Shown here: positions 42,949 to 50,527 of the stretch, one piece after another
Layout of the letters: the number at the start of each line of letters is the position of its first letter
How positions within the stretch are numbered: the stretch's first letter is position 1
The notes under the pieces: generated by a model
What the model was told of the DNA's origin: nothing
Databases searched by the model: none
Seen by the model: only the letters and a program-made list of their open reading frames with translations
Source of the DNA: Candidatus Fluviicola riflensis
GTDB taxonomy: Bacteria; Bacteroidota; Bacteroidia; Flavobacteriales_D; Crocinitomicaceae
Length of the DNA: 64,000 nucleotides
Assembly (NCBI GenBank): GCA_002243285.1
Contig: CP022585.1
Coordinates: 434,001-498,000 of the forward strand
Direction: 5' to 3'
Position numbers and translations under genes: made by a program

Positions 42949-43902
42949 CTATTTGATGACCAATTGTTGAGTAGTCGTTCCCTTAGCTGTATGCAGCGTT
43001 ACAAAATAAATTCCTTCTTCAGGCAATGTCAGTGATTTTGTGGTTGTTCCGAACAAAATTTCTTCGCTGTGAACAATTTTTCCGCTCACATCATTGATCA
43101 CCAGTTTACCTTCAACTCCGGTAAAAGCAACCGTAAACGATCCATGAGAAGGATTCGGGTAAATGGACATTCCGCCCTCGGAAATTGTTTCCCCCAATCC
43201 GGCTCCGAGTGTAGCCGTATACACGTAATCCCGGAAATTAGCGATCATTGTTGCTGCTTCTGCCAGTTCACCATGAACCACCAAACCGCCGCTCACGTCG
43301 ATATCCTGAAGTGCTTTTTCATAATCGGCATCGATGTGAATGGATTCACCACCGTTTTCACTAACACTTTGCGCAAGAACTGCCGTTTCAAAGTAATTGG
43401 CATCACCCAAGCCGTGCAATTCCAATCCTTGATTGAGGCTTGCGCCAGCCATTCCCTCTAATAAAATAAATCGGTAACCCGAAGCCCATCCCCAATGCAT
43501 CGAGGGTGATTGCGGAGCAAGCGGGTGGTTTGCCGGCAACAATGAAGGATCTTCATGATTGACAGGCGTGTGAACACCAATATGAAAACGGACTCCCTCA
43601 ATATTGGTCACGCTGAACGAACCCAATTCAATGGTAGTTGAAGTGCCATCAACAGTTACAAGAGCCACTACATCATCGGGTACAGTCATTAACTGGCCGC
43701 CATTATGTACAATAGTAAATTTGGTAACGTAGTATTTTAATGCCGAAACGTTAAATGCATTCCCAAGATTATTGGAAGCCGCTGTGGCCAATGCAAAATC
43801 ATTGGTTCCCAAATGATGGTGCATCACCAGTCGTACAGGTGTTTGAGCGTATGTAGCAGCCAACAGGAAGTTGACCATCAAAAGCGTAAGTAGTTTTTTC
43901 AT
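42949..43902 (-). CDS. MbnP-like copper-binding protein with T9SS sorting domain
   Basis: The 317-residue protein has a signal peptide (LLTLLMVNFLLAATYAQ) and an MbnP-family domain (about 20-225) with FNVSALKYYVTKF, GVRFHIGVHTPVNH and SMHWGWASGYRFILLEG, which holds Trp137 and Trp139. A T9SS type A domain follows (about 235-317: SIYPNPSHGSFTVAF, then LVINDVSGKIVHS). It should be exported and attached to the cell surface. The neighbouring MauG-like enzyme may modify one Trp. The frame extends to 44070, but the ATG at 43902 begins the signal peptide. Confidence 0.82.
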   Translation of the reverse strand: MKKLLTLLMVNFLLAATYAQTPVRLVMHHHLGTNDFALATAASNNLGNAFNVSALKYYVTKFTIVHNGGQLMTVPDDVVALVTVDGTSTTIELGSFSVTNIEGVRFHIGVHTPVNHEDPSLLPANHPLAPQSPSMHWGWASGYRFILLEGMAGASLNQGLELHGLGDANYFETAVLAQSVSENGGESIHIDADYEKALQDIDVSGGLVVHGELAEAATMIANFRDYVYTATLGAGLGETISEGGMSIYPNPSHGSFTVAFTGVEGKLVINDVSGKIVHSEEILFGTTTKSLTLPEEGIYFVTLHTAKGTTTQQLVIK

Positions 43903-43987
43903 AATCGAGGTAAAATCTATCCAAAAGTAAGGAGAAATGAGTGGTTTTGGTAAACCAAATATCCCATATTGTTGAAATGCCACGCAT

Positions 43988-44007
43988 GCGCGGGACGCAT
44001 CCCGCGC
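43988..44007. repeat. CGGGA-CGCA-TCCCG hairpin, copy 1
   Basis: GCGCGGGA-CGCA-TCCCGCGC, a perfect 8-bp stem with a 4-nt loop, in the divergent spacer at 43903-44081. Identical hairpin at 50463-50482 and a variant at 48260-48281. Confidence 0.85.
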
Positions 44008-44081
44008 CACATTCTCCCATTTTTCTATTGTATAAAGCGGCATAATGATTAAATTCGCGATACTATTCAAAACCGGAACAA

Positions 44082-46466
44082 ATGAAAAATGCCCTACACT
44101 ATTTACTAATTCTCAGCAGTTCATTTATTTTTTCAATCGCCCATTCCCAGGAATTGGTTTACGAGCAGGATCATGGTGTTTCCTTCAACAAAGGAACCAT
44201 TGATTCGGATGCATTGATTGCGATCATTCAGAAAAAACAGGAAGAACTCAATAAGTTCGTCTTGGGAAGATTGATCACCGAATCGTGGTTTTCGCTTACA
44301 CCGGGCGATTCCAGCCGGTTAGACAATTTCACCACGAAATATCTGGTTTACGAAACATTGAACGAACTCACTATCACGGCCGATAAATCTAAATTCGGGA
44401 AAAACACGCTCGAATTGATGAAAGAAGCCTCCATGATTTTCGGGATCGCGGTTGCCGTGAATCAGGAGTTTGATGGAAGCCCGACGTTTACGGTAGACAT
44501 CGAGAAGTCAAAATTTAAACTGGATTTATTGAAAGATGATATCCTGTTTAACCAGACATTGGATATGGTCTTGAATATCTGCATCGAAAACCCTGAAATA
44601 CGCGGTTATTTCCCCCTCTATGGAAAATTGGCCAATCCGGAAGATCCTAATCGGGTCTGGTATGAAAAAGACAATCGGTACTGGCAGCAAAAAGATTCAC
44701 TAAACGCAGAATACGAATCGGCTAAAACCACTGTTAATTCGCTGCTGTCGATCATTGACGAATTAAAATCGATTCGCGAAGGCATTGAGAAGTTGAAAGA
44801 TGGCACAATCGATTCGGTGCTTACCGTTTCCAACCAGTTGTGGTACGATCTCAAAAACGGCAAAACCATCGATACGGCATTGGTGGATGTACTGACGTCA
44901 AAAGTGATCGAAATCAAAAACATCGTTCCTGAATCATTTCTAAAACGTATTCCTGACCTCGAAAAGATCAACCTGAAAATTGATTCTTTGTTGGCAGATA
45001 CTACTGTGAACCGGAAAATTGCCCATTTGAACGAAATTATTTCGGTGATACAACAATTGAAGACAGACTATGAATTGATCAAATCGGGCGATTACGCGCC
45101 ATTGCTCAACGTGGTAACAAAAGAAGCATTTGCTTACCTTGAGGCGAATAAAAATTTCGGTCCCAATTCGTCAATGAGCAAAAAAATAATGATGATCGCA
45201 GACCAGGCCAGTTTGGACAAGACAATAAAGGAGCATTTAGCCAGGCTGGTGAAAAGTGTTGAACAGTTGGACCTAAACCAGGATTTCGTAGAACAGGTAG
45301 AGCAGCTACAGGCGTATTACAACGACTGGAAACAACAGCAGAGAGTTGGTGTTTATGATCAGAGTAAAGTGGATGCGTTGCTAAAAGCATTGGATGAAGA
45401 GGGGAAGAAATTGAACGCACCAACCAAACCGTTCGAGACGTTCCAAAAGTCATTGCAGAAACAATCGAAAGTAGAGTTGGCAAACAACCGCGGAGTTACC
45501 AAGTCCTACATTGTAAACCTGATGGACGACTTAAGAAAGGATGAACCATTGTGGGATTCGGTCTTGAAACGCAAGCGATTTGCACCTTATTTTACACAGC
45601 GACAGTCGACCGTTGATCAGTTAATGGAGGAACTGACATCCATTTCCGAGCGTATTAAAATGGTTCAGGAATTACTTGAAATGCTGGCGAACGTGAAAAA
45701 ACCGGAAGGAATTCAAGGCTTTACGTTTAACGAAGAGCAAGTGGAATCATCGAAAGAATTGATCAACCGATTGATTGATTACATCGACAAAAGCGGAAAA
45801 TTTAATGCCTCTGCCGTTTACCTGAGAAGCGTAGTCAATAATGTGACCTACAAAGCTGCCGATTCGGTAAAACAACTTCCGGCGACAATTAGTTTAAGTT
45901 TTGAATCGGTGGTTTATAGTTTGAACGATAAACTGGTGAAACCATCCCAATTGTACCGCTCCCGTTATTTTCAGGCGTACATCAATATCGGGGTGAATTA
46001 TTCGTCGTTTTTGAATAATAACAACCTGCAGGTAAACGATGACGGTACCACAAGCCGTATGAACAGTTTGGCCTTTGCCAGTGAAAAAATCGGGGTTAAA
46101 TTCAAGATCTGGAATTACCGGTATACCCGTTCTTTTCAACCGGGAGTTAGTTTTGACTACTATAACCGGAATGGAACGTCGCGTAGCTGGAATCGGCCGC
46201 AGCCAAAACCGATTTTAGATGATTTCTTCATCGATATTCACACGGGAGGATTATTGTACAACGTGGTGAACCTGAAAACAGAAGAGAATTTTGACTTCCC
46301 GTTTGTGGGAATTGGGTTGGGTTGCAGGACTTTTAACGGAATCACCTTTTCAGGATCGCTCAATCAGCCTTACACCAACAATGCATTCAATACCGACAAC
46401 CTGTTTTTCATGTTCTCGATAGATATTCCAATCATCGAATACATCACAGCAATTCGGTCGAAATAA
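44082..46466 (+). CDS. Large exported coiled-coil protein, unknown function
   Basis: The 794-residue protein has a signal peptide (LLILSSSFIFSIAHSQ), then a long, mainly helical charged region (about 150-640) with many Glu/Lys heptad-like stretches such as SIIDELKSIREGIEKLKDG. The last 140 residues (about 650-794) look like beta-strands: YFQAYINIGVNYSSF, IGVKFKIWNYRYTRSFQPGVSFDYY, FVGIGLGCRTF. This would fit an outer-membrane barrel end with a helical periplasmic part. I do not recognise the family. Its neighbours give no clue. Confidence 0.65.
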   Translation: MKNALHYLLILSSSFIFSIAHSQELVYEQDHGVSFNKGTIDSDALIAIIQKKQEELNKFVLGRLITESWFSLTPGDSSRLDNFTTKYLVYETLNELTITADKSKFGKNTLELMKEASMIFGIAVAVNQEFDGSPTFTVDIEKSKFKLDLLKDDILFNQTLDMVLNICIENPEIRGYFPLYGKLANPEDPNRVWYEKDNRYWQQKDSLNAEYESAKTTVNSLLSIIDELKSIREGIEKLKDGTIDSVLTVSNQLWYDLKNGKTIDTALVDVLTSKVIEIKNIVPESFLKRIPDLEKINLKIDSLLADTTVNRKIAHLNEIISVIQQLKTDYELIKSGDYAPLLNVVTKEAFAYLEANKNFGPNSSMSKKIMMIADQASLDKTIKEHLARLVKSVEQLDLNQDFVEQVEQLQAYYNDWKQQQRVGVYDQSKVDALLKALDEEGKKLNAPTKPFETFQKSLQKQSKVELANNRGVTKSYIVNLMDDLRKDEPLWDSVLKRKRFAPYFTQRQSTVDQLMEELTSISERIKMVQELLEMLANVKKPEGIQGFTFNEEQVESSKELINRLIDYIDKSGKFNASAVYLRSVVNNVTYKAADSVKQLPATISLSFESVVYSLNDKLVKPSQLYRSRYFQAYINIGVNYSSFLNNNNLQVNDDGTTSRMNSLAFASEKIGVKFKIWNYRYTRSFQPGVSFDYYNRNGTSRSWNRPQPKPILDDFFIDIHTGGLLYNVVNLKTEENFDFPFVGIGLGCRTFNGITFSGSLNQPYTNNAFNTDNLFFMFSIDIPIIEYITAIRSK

Positions 46467-46470
46467 TAAT

Positions 46471-46517
46471 TGTGGGTGCGCGATGACTTGTCCCCATAAG
46501 TCTGATGCGCACCCACA
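46471..46517. terminator. Bidirectional hairpin terminator
   Basis: TGTGGGTGCGC (46471-46481) pairs perfectly with GCGCACCCACA (46507-46517), and GACTT/AAGTC pair inside. It stands between convergent genes and would end both transcripts. Confidence 0.75.
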
Positions 46518-46535
46518 AAAATCACCTATAAAAGG

Positions 46536-48005
46536 TTATTGTTGTATAATTAATCGTTGTGTGTGTAATTCCTTGTTGTTGGAGATCAGGGAAACAAGAT
46601 ACATTCCCGGCTCAAGAGTTCCTTTGGCCAATTCCAGTTTTTCCGATTCGCGTACCGTCAACTCAATGGTTTTGATGAGTTTTCCGTTCATATCAAAAAT
46701 CATGATAGACGATTGTGCTGTTGGGTCGATTCCTGTAAATCCGATGGTCACGGTGGAGTTGCTCGGGTTCGGGTGAATCGTCATCGTACTTGAAAGACTG
46801 AGCGGATCAAGATTCCCCGACTGAATATCTTTGATGCGGGCAAGTTCATCCTGCAGGCTTGCAATGGTTGATTGTTGTTCTTTGATCGCTTCAACAACAA
46901 CGGGAATCAAGGCAGTGTAATTTACCGCTTTGTAGCCGTTTTCTAGGGTGTAAACCATTTCAGGTAACACTTTTTCGACTTCCTGTGCAATGAACCCCAG
47001 TTGTTTTTCGTCACCGAATCCCATTTCCGGATTTCGCACTTTGTCCCAGTTATAAGCAACTCCGCGCATTTTCAACAATTTATCAAGCGAACCTTCGAGG
47101 GCAGTCACGTCTTTTTTGTAACGGGCATCGGATGTAATGAGGTAACCGTCGCTCATGGTAATTCCGTTTACTTTGAGTTTTAAAACACCGCTGGTAACCG
47201 AACTCCATGGGCCCGGCTGAACGTTATTGGTTAAGGTAACAGTGAATGGAAACGGTCCTGTAGTCGCAATTCCCACCGAAGTGCCATCGTCGTAGATTTG
47301 CGAACAAGCGTAGCTTCCGCTATTGTATTTCGGGACATAATTAGTTGCAAAACAGCTGTTAAGCGCCACCGCATTTATGGCAATTTTACTGTCGTAAACG
47401 TATCCCGCCTGATCGATTACCAAGAGATTTCCCTTTCCGGTTTGCAGGTTTTCAAAGCGCACATTGGAATTGGTTCCGGGATCGAGTGGCTTAAAAGCTG
47501 CGTCGATGTGCATCGTTGCTGTTGGAGCAGCCGTATGCAAACCGAAATTACCTGTCGCTACCATAGTCCCGATTTCAAGATTTTGCGACGGAATCCACGA
47601 ATCGAACTGGAAAATAAGGCGGTTGATATCGGGTACCATATCTACATTGTCACCAAAAGCAATAATGGCATTGGCTTCATTCCAGTTGTCGTAGCGCAAT
47701 CCGAAAAAGGCCCTGTCGGTTGACCAATTGGAAGTAAACCCGTAATAGTTGCAATTTGCCGGTGGAAAACTGACTACGTCACAGGTACCGATGTTTGCCC
47801 ATTGATCGGAGGCATTGCCGTAAGTTCCGCTTTGAAGATGACCAAGTCGGTTGTCGGAACCATTTGTGGCGTCGATGATCCAATCATCACCGCTTGTGCA
47901 GAGATTACTGGTAGGAAAATTAACCAATTGAGCGTGAACGCTGCCTGCCATGAAAGCAGTAGCCAAGAGTGCGATAGCACCCATTTTTTGAATTCGTGTT
48001 TTCAT
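46536..48005 (-). CDS. Secreted protein with S74 intramolecular chaperone and T9SS sorting domain
   Basis: The protein has 489 residues, with a signal peptide (IALLATAFMAGSVHAQ) and a beta-rich N-terminal part (about 25-290). A peptidase S74 chaperone domain (about 295-395) follows, with ITSDARYKKDVTALEG, LGFIAQEVEKVLPEMV and VNYTALIPVVVEAIKE. The C-terminal T9SS type A domain covers about 410-489 (MTIHPNPSNSTVTIGF). S74 domains of phage tail fibres cut themselves at the serine of the SD motif after helping trimerisation. If cleavage happens here, passenger and sorting signal would separate. Confidence 0.82.
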   Translation of the reverse strand: MKTRIQKMGAIALLATAFMAGSVHAQLVNFPTSNLCTSGDDWIIDATNGSDNRLGHLQSGTYGNASDQWANIGTCDVVSFPPANCNYYGFTSNWSTDRAFFGLRYDNWNEANAIIAFGDNVDMVPDINRLIFQFDSWIPSQNLEIGTMVATGNFGLHTAAPTATMHIDAAFKPLDPGTNSNVRFENLQTGKGNLLVIDQAGYVYDSKIAINAVALNSCFATNYVPKYNSGSYACSQIYDDGTSVGIATTGPFPFTVTLTNNVQPGPWSSVTSGVLKLKVNGITMSDGYLITSDARYKKDVTALEGSLDKLLKMRGVAYNWDKVRNPEMGFGDEKQLGFIAQEVEKVLPEMVYTLENGYKAVNYTALIPVVVEAIKEQQSTIASLQDELARIKDIQSGNLDPLSLSSTMTIHPNPSNSTVTIGFTGIDPTAQSSIMIFDMNGKLIKTIELTVRESEKLELAKGTLEPGMYLVSLISNNKELHTQRLIIQQ

Positions 48006-48347
48006 AAGAATAGTGTTTAAATGTTCGTATAAGTTACGAGGAAAGAATTGATCCCTGCAAGTTTTTTATGTTAAAAATAATGCGTTAATGATTGATAAAT
48101 AGAGGGTTAGTCGTTTGTTTTATTGGCGGTGAAAGGTAGTTTAAAGCAACTATTTTTAGTTAACGGAGGTGCAAAATTGTTCGCGCCTCTGTTTGCTAAG
48201 GTTTGTGTCCTTTACAGCTTTCGTTGATCGAAAGGTAGAAATCATTGACCATACAATGTAGCTCGGGACACATCCCGAGCTGGTAATTGCCCAATTTCAA
48301 AGAATTACATAAAATGTGATTCTGTGTGAAGAATTTATTAATCCAAT
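48006..48347. other. Intergenic region with a CGGGA-CACA-TCCCG hairpin
   Basis: No gene is seen. AGCTCGGGA-CACA-TCCCGAGCT (48260-48281) is a perfect 9-bp hairpin of the same family as those at 43988 and 50462. GGCGGTGAAAGGTAG and the following stretch show no coding signal. No clear promoter for the S74 gene was found. Confidence 0.55.
48260..48281. repeat. CGGGA-CACA-TCCCG hairpin, variant copy
   Basis: Perfect 9-bp stem with a CACA loop. Compared with the other two copies the outer stem bases differ but remain paired. Confidence 0.85.
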
Positions 48348-49499
48348 TTAAGCCTCCGTTGTCTTCACACCGGCATACATCGTACTACTGATTCCCATCA
48401 AAGCAAGCATAGTGTCGTCAAACTGCGGCATGATGAGTACTCCAACCACCTGCATTACAAAATAACAGCTCAGGAATACGGTGAACAACAATAATTGAAG
48501 CCGGTGAAGGCTAATGCTTTTGCCATCGTTTAACATGTCGAACATAAGTCCTTTGGAATGTTGTCCGTCGGTTTCAAATTGTGTGACTGCCTCAGTCGCT
48601 GTAAGTGTACCTCCGCCAGCCGGCTTATCGATGATTCTGCCCAAATAGAATGTACCACCACTGATACCAAGCAGGAGCAGAGTGCTTCCGGTAGGTGAGG
48701 TGAGTACATCGGTAATGATCCAGATATGCAGAATGCCGAAGAAAATCACAATGAGCCACAGCAGGAATTGAAAACGGGCCAAACTGTAAGGAATCTCCCT
48801 GATATTAATAACTCCCGTTGCTGCATCGGTCTTTTCGATTGCCTTGAAACCGATTTTTACCCCATTGGAAGCGTACAATGATGTGTCTTTAAGAAACGCC
48901 CTTCCGTATTTGATAATCAGAATAACCAATAAGATGAATAAAGGATAAAACACCCACGGAATCCACCAAATGGTGGTGTACAAAATAATCTGGTGTTTTT
49001 TGTCCGGATTATGATATTCCTTCGTGAGCGTTCCCATGTTTACATTCACTCGATGGTGAAACTTCCAGTAATTCGGATTACTGTACATCAGTTGCCACGG
49101 AGAAGTTTCTGCTGTATCACGTTCCAGCTGAAAGATCAGCGCCGGTTCCGAATCGTTGATGAAATGAGGTTTCATATTCGGAAAACAGATGCCATCGATC
49201 CAAAGACGGTAACGGCTCATATTGAGGCGTGCACTGTCCAGGTCCCTGCGGTCGATTTTCACCATGATGTAATCGCCCGGATACACATTGTTACCATAAC
49301 TATTGGGTTCAAAATCAAGATCTTCGCGGTATTTTCTGATGGAAAGAACACGGATGTATTTCTGTTTCGTGGAATCTACCGTCGCCGAATCGGTTTTCAC
49401 TTTAGGTGGTGTAGCTGGTTTCGTTTCGGCCTGAAGCGTAAAACTCATGAATATCGCCAAAAGGCTGATAAAATAAGGTGTTAAGCGTGCGTATTTCAT
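48348..49499 (-). CDS. Exported multi-pass membrane protein, unknown function
   Basis: The 383-residue protein has a signal-like N-terminus (YFISLLAIFMSFTLQAE), a periplasmic part (about 30-175: NVYPGDYIMVKIDRRDL, YRLWIDGICFPNMKP) and then about five membrane segments near 178-200, 245-268, 270-290, 333-352 and 358-378. A possible Gly-rich loop lies at 295-302. No catalytic motif or family is recognised. It stands alone. Confidence 0.65.
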   Translation of the reverse strand: MKYARLTPYFISLLAIFMSFTLQAETKPATPPKVKTDSATVDSTKQKYIRVLSIRKYREDLDFEPNSYGNNVYPGDYIMVKIDRRDLDSARLNMSRYRLWIDGICFPNMKPHFINDSEPALIFQLERDTAETSPWQLMYSNPNYWKFHHRVNVNMGTLTKEYHNPDKKHQIILYTTIWWIPWVFYPLFILLVILIIKYGRAFLKDTSLYASNGVKIGFKAIEKTDAATGVINIREIPYSLARFQFLLWLIVIFFGILHIWIITDVLTSPTGSTLLLLGISGGTFYLGRIIDKPAGGGTLTATEAVTQFETDGQHSKGLMFDMLNDGKSISLHRLQLLLFTVFLSCYFVMQVVGVLIMPQFDDTMLALMGISSTMYAGVKTTEA

Positions 49500-49733
49500 A
49501 GTGATAGTTGTTGTGAATAGTACTCTTTTTTTAGTTCAACGATTTAAATATAGTTTTTTTTTGAATTATGAATGAGGTAATTATAAATTCTGAAGAGAAG
49601 TCCCTTGATAATTTATAATTCCCGAACCGCGTCCGCCTTTGGCGCGATTCATAATTTTTGGCTTTACACAAAAAGAAAAAGTATTAGCTTTAATTGGCTT
49701 GCCTTCACCCTCATTATCCTTTATTTTTATTAG
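49500..49733. other. Divergent intergenic region with AT-rich repeats
   Basis: It holds AATTATGAAT and TAATTTATAATT words related to the dispersed AT-rich family, and a small hairpin CGCG-N11-CGCG at 49628-49646 with loop TCCGCCTTTGG. A TATTTTTA box at 49722-49729 ends 4 nt before the next gene. Confidence 0.5.
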
Positions 49734-50456
49734 ATGAATCTACTAAGGGTTTCTGCATTGCTGGCGTTTTTGTGCCATTCTGGTGAAGTTGTGGACAGCC
49801 ATAGCTCACCTGATGCCGATTTGAACAGCGCCAAACGTGGATTTGCACCCTATCCCATGTTGAAGGACGCGGTTAACGTGCCACCTTCTCCCGTTTTGCA
49901 GAAAGCCACCAAAGCAGTTCCTTTCGATGACCCCGATTCGTTTTTCAAAGCACTCGCCCACAAAACATTTAATGATACGAGGGTACTCGAACTGCATCCG
50001 GGCGACCTCAATGCCGATGGTTTGCAGGATATGCTCATCCTCACCAGCCGTGAACCGGAAGATTCCGAAAAACCTCCGAGAAGAGCAAGACCTATACAGT
50101 ACAGAAGAGTGTTACTATTCCTGCAATTGGAAGATGGCGATTATCGTTTTGTTGCCTACAACAACCACATTGTCGTAAGCTCCGTGTCGGATACAACAGC
50201 GCCCAAAAGACGGGCAGACCCGTACCACAGCATTAGCGTTTCAGAAGGAAAAATCGCCTTCCGGTTCGTCTACGGATCGCGGCAGCGCGACATCGTTACC
50301 AATACATATGTCTACAAGCCTGAATACAGTTATTGGTACCAGGAAAGTGTCTTGAAAGAAACCCGTTACTGTAATTTGTGCGATGATCCGCCACGAAAAA
50401 CGGAGGCTCAATCTACGTTGACAAAAACCAAGGGGTATAAAAAAAACCGGTTTTGA
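49734..50456 (+). CDS. Exported protein with FG-GAP-like stretch, unknown function
   Basis: The 240-residue protein has a short hydrophobic leader (LLRVSALLAFLCHSGEVV) and a mature part with HPGDLNADGLQDMLILTSRE near 90-110, like the calcium-binding loops of FG-GAP/VCBS repeats. The rest is beta-rich (RRVLLFLQLEDGDYRFVAYN, HSISVSEGKIAFRFVYGS). The tail is basic (KTKGYKKNRF). Probably surface or periplasmic; no role can be given. Confidence 0.6.
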   Translation: MNLLRVSALLAFLCHSGEVVDSHSSPDADLNSAKRGFAPYPMLKDAVNVPPSPVLQKATKAVPFDDPDSFFKALAHKTFNDTRVLELHPGDLNADGLQDMLILTSREPEDSEKPPRRARPIQYRRVLLFLQLEDGDYRFVAYNNHIVVSSVSDTTAPKRRADPYHSISVSEGKIAFRFVYGSRQRDIVTNTYVYKPEYSYWYQESVLKETRYCNLCDDPPRKTEAQSTLTKTKGYKKNRF

Positions 50457-50461
50457 TCGTA

Positions 50462-50483
50462 GGCGCGGGACGCATCCCGCGCC
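50462..50483. repeat. CGGGA-CGCA-TCCCG hairpin, copy 2
   Basis: GGCGCGGGA-CGCA-TCCCGCGCC, a perfect 9-bp stem; same core as 43988-44007. It lies between the convergent genes at 49734 and 50528 and may terminate transcription. Confidence 0.85.
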
Positions 50484-50527
50484 AATCCCAAAACACACGC
50501 CAGCGTGTGTTTTATGGAAACCCATTA

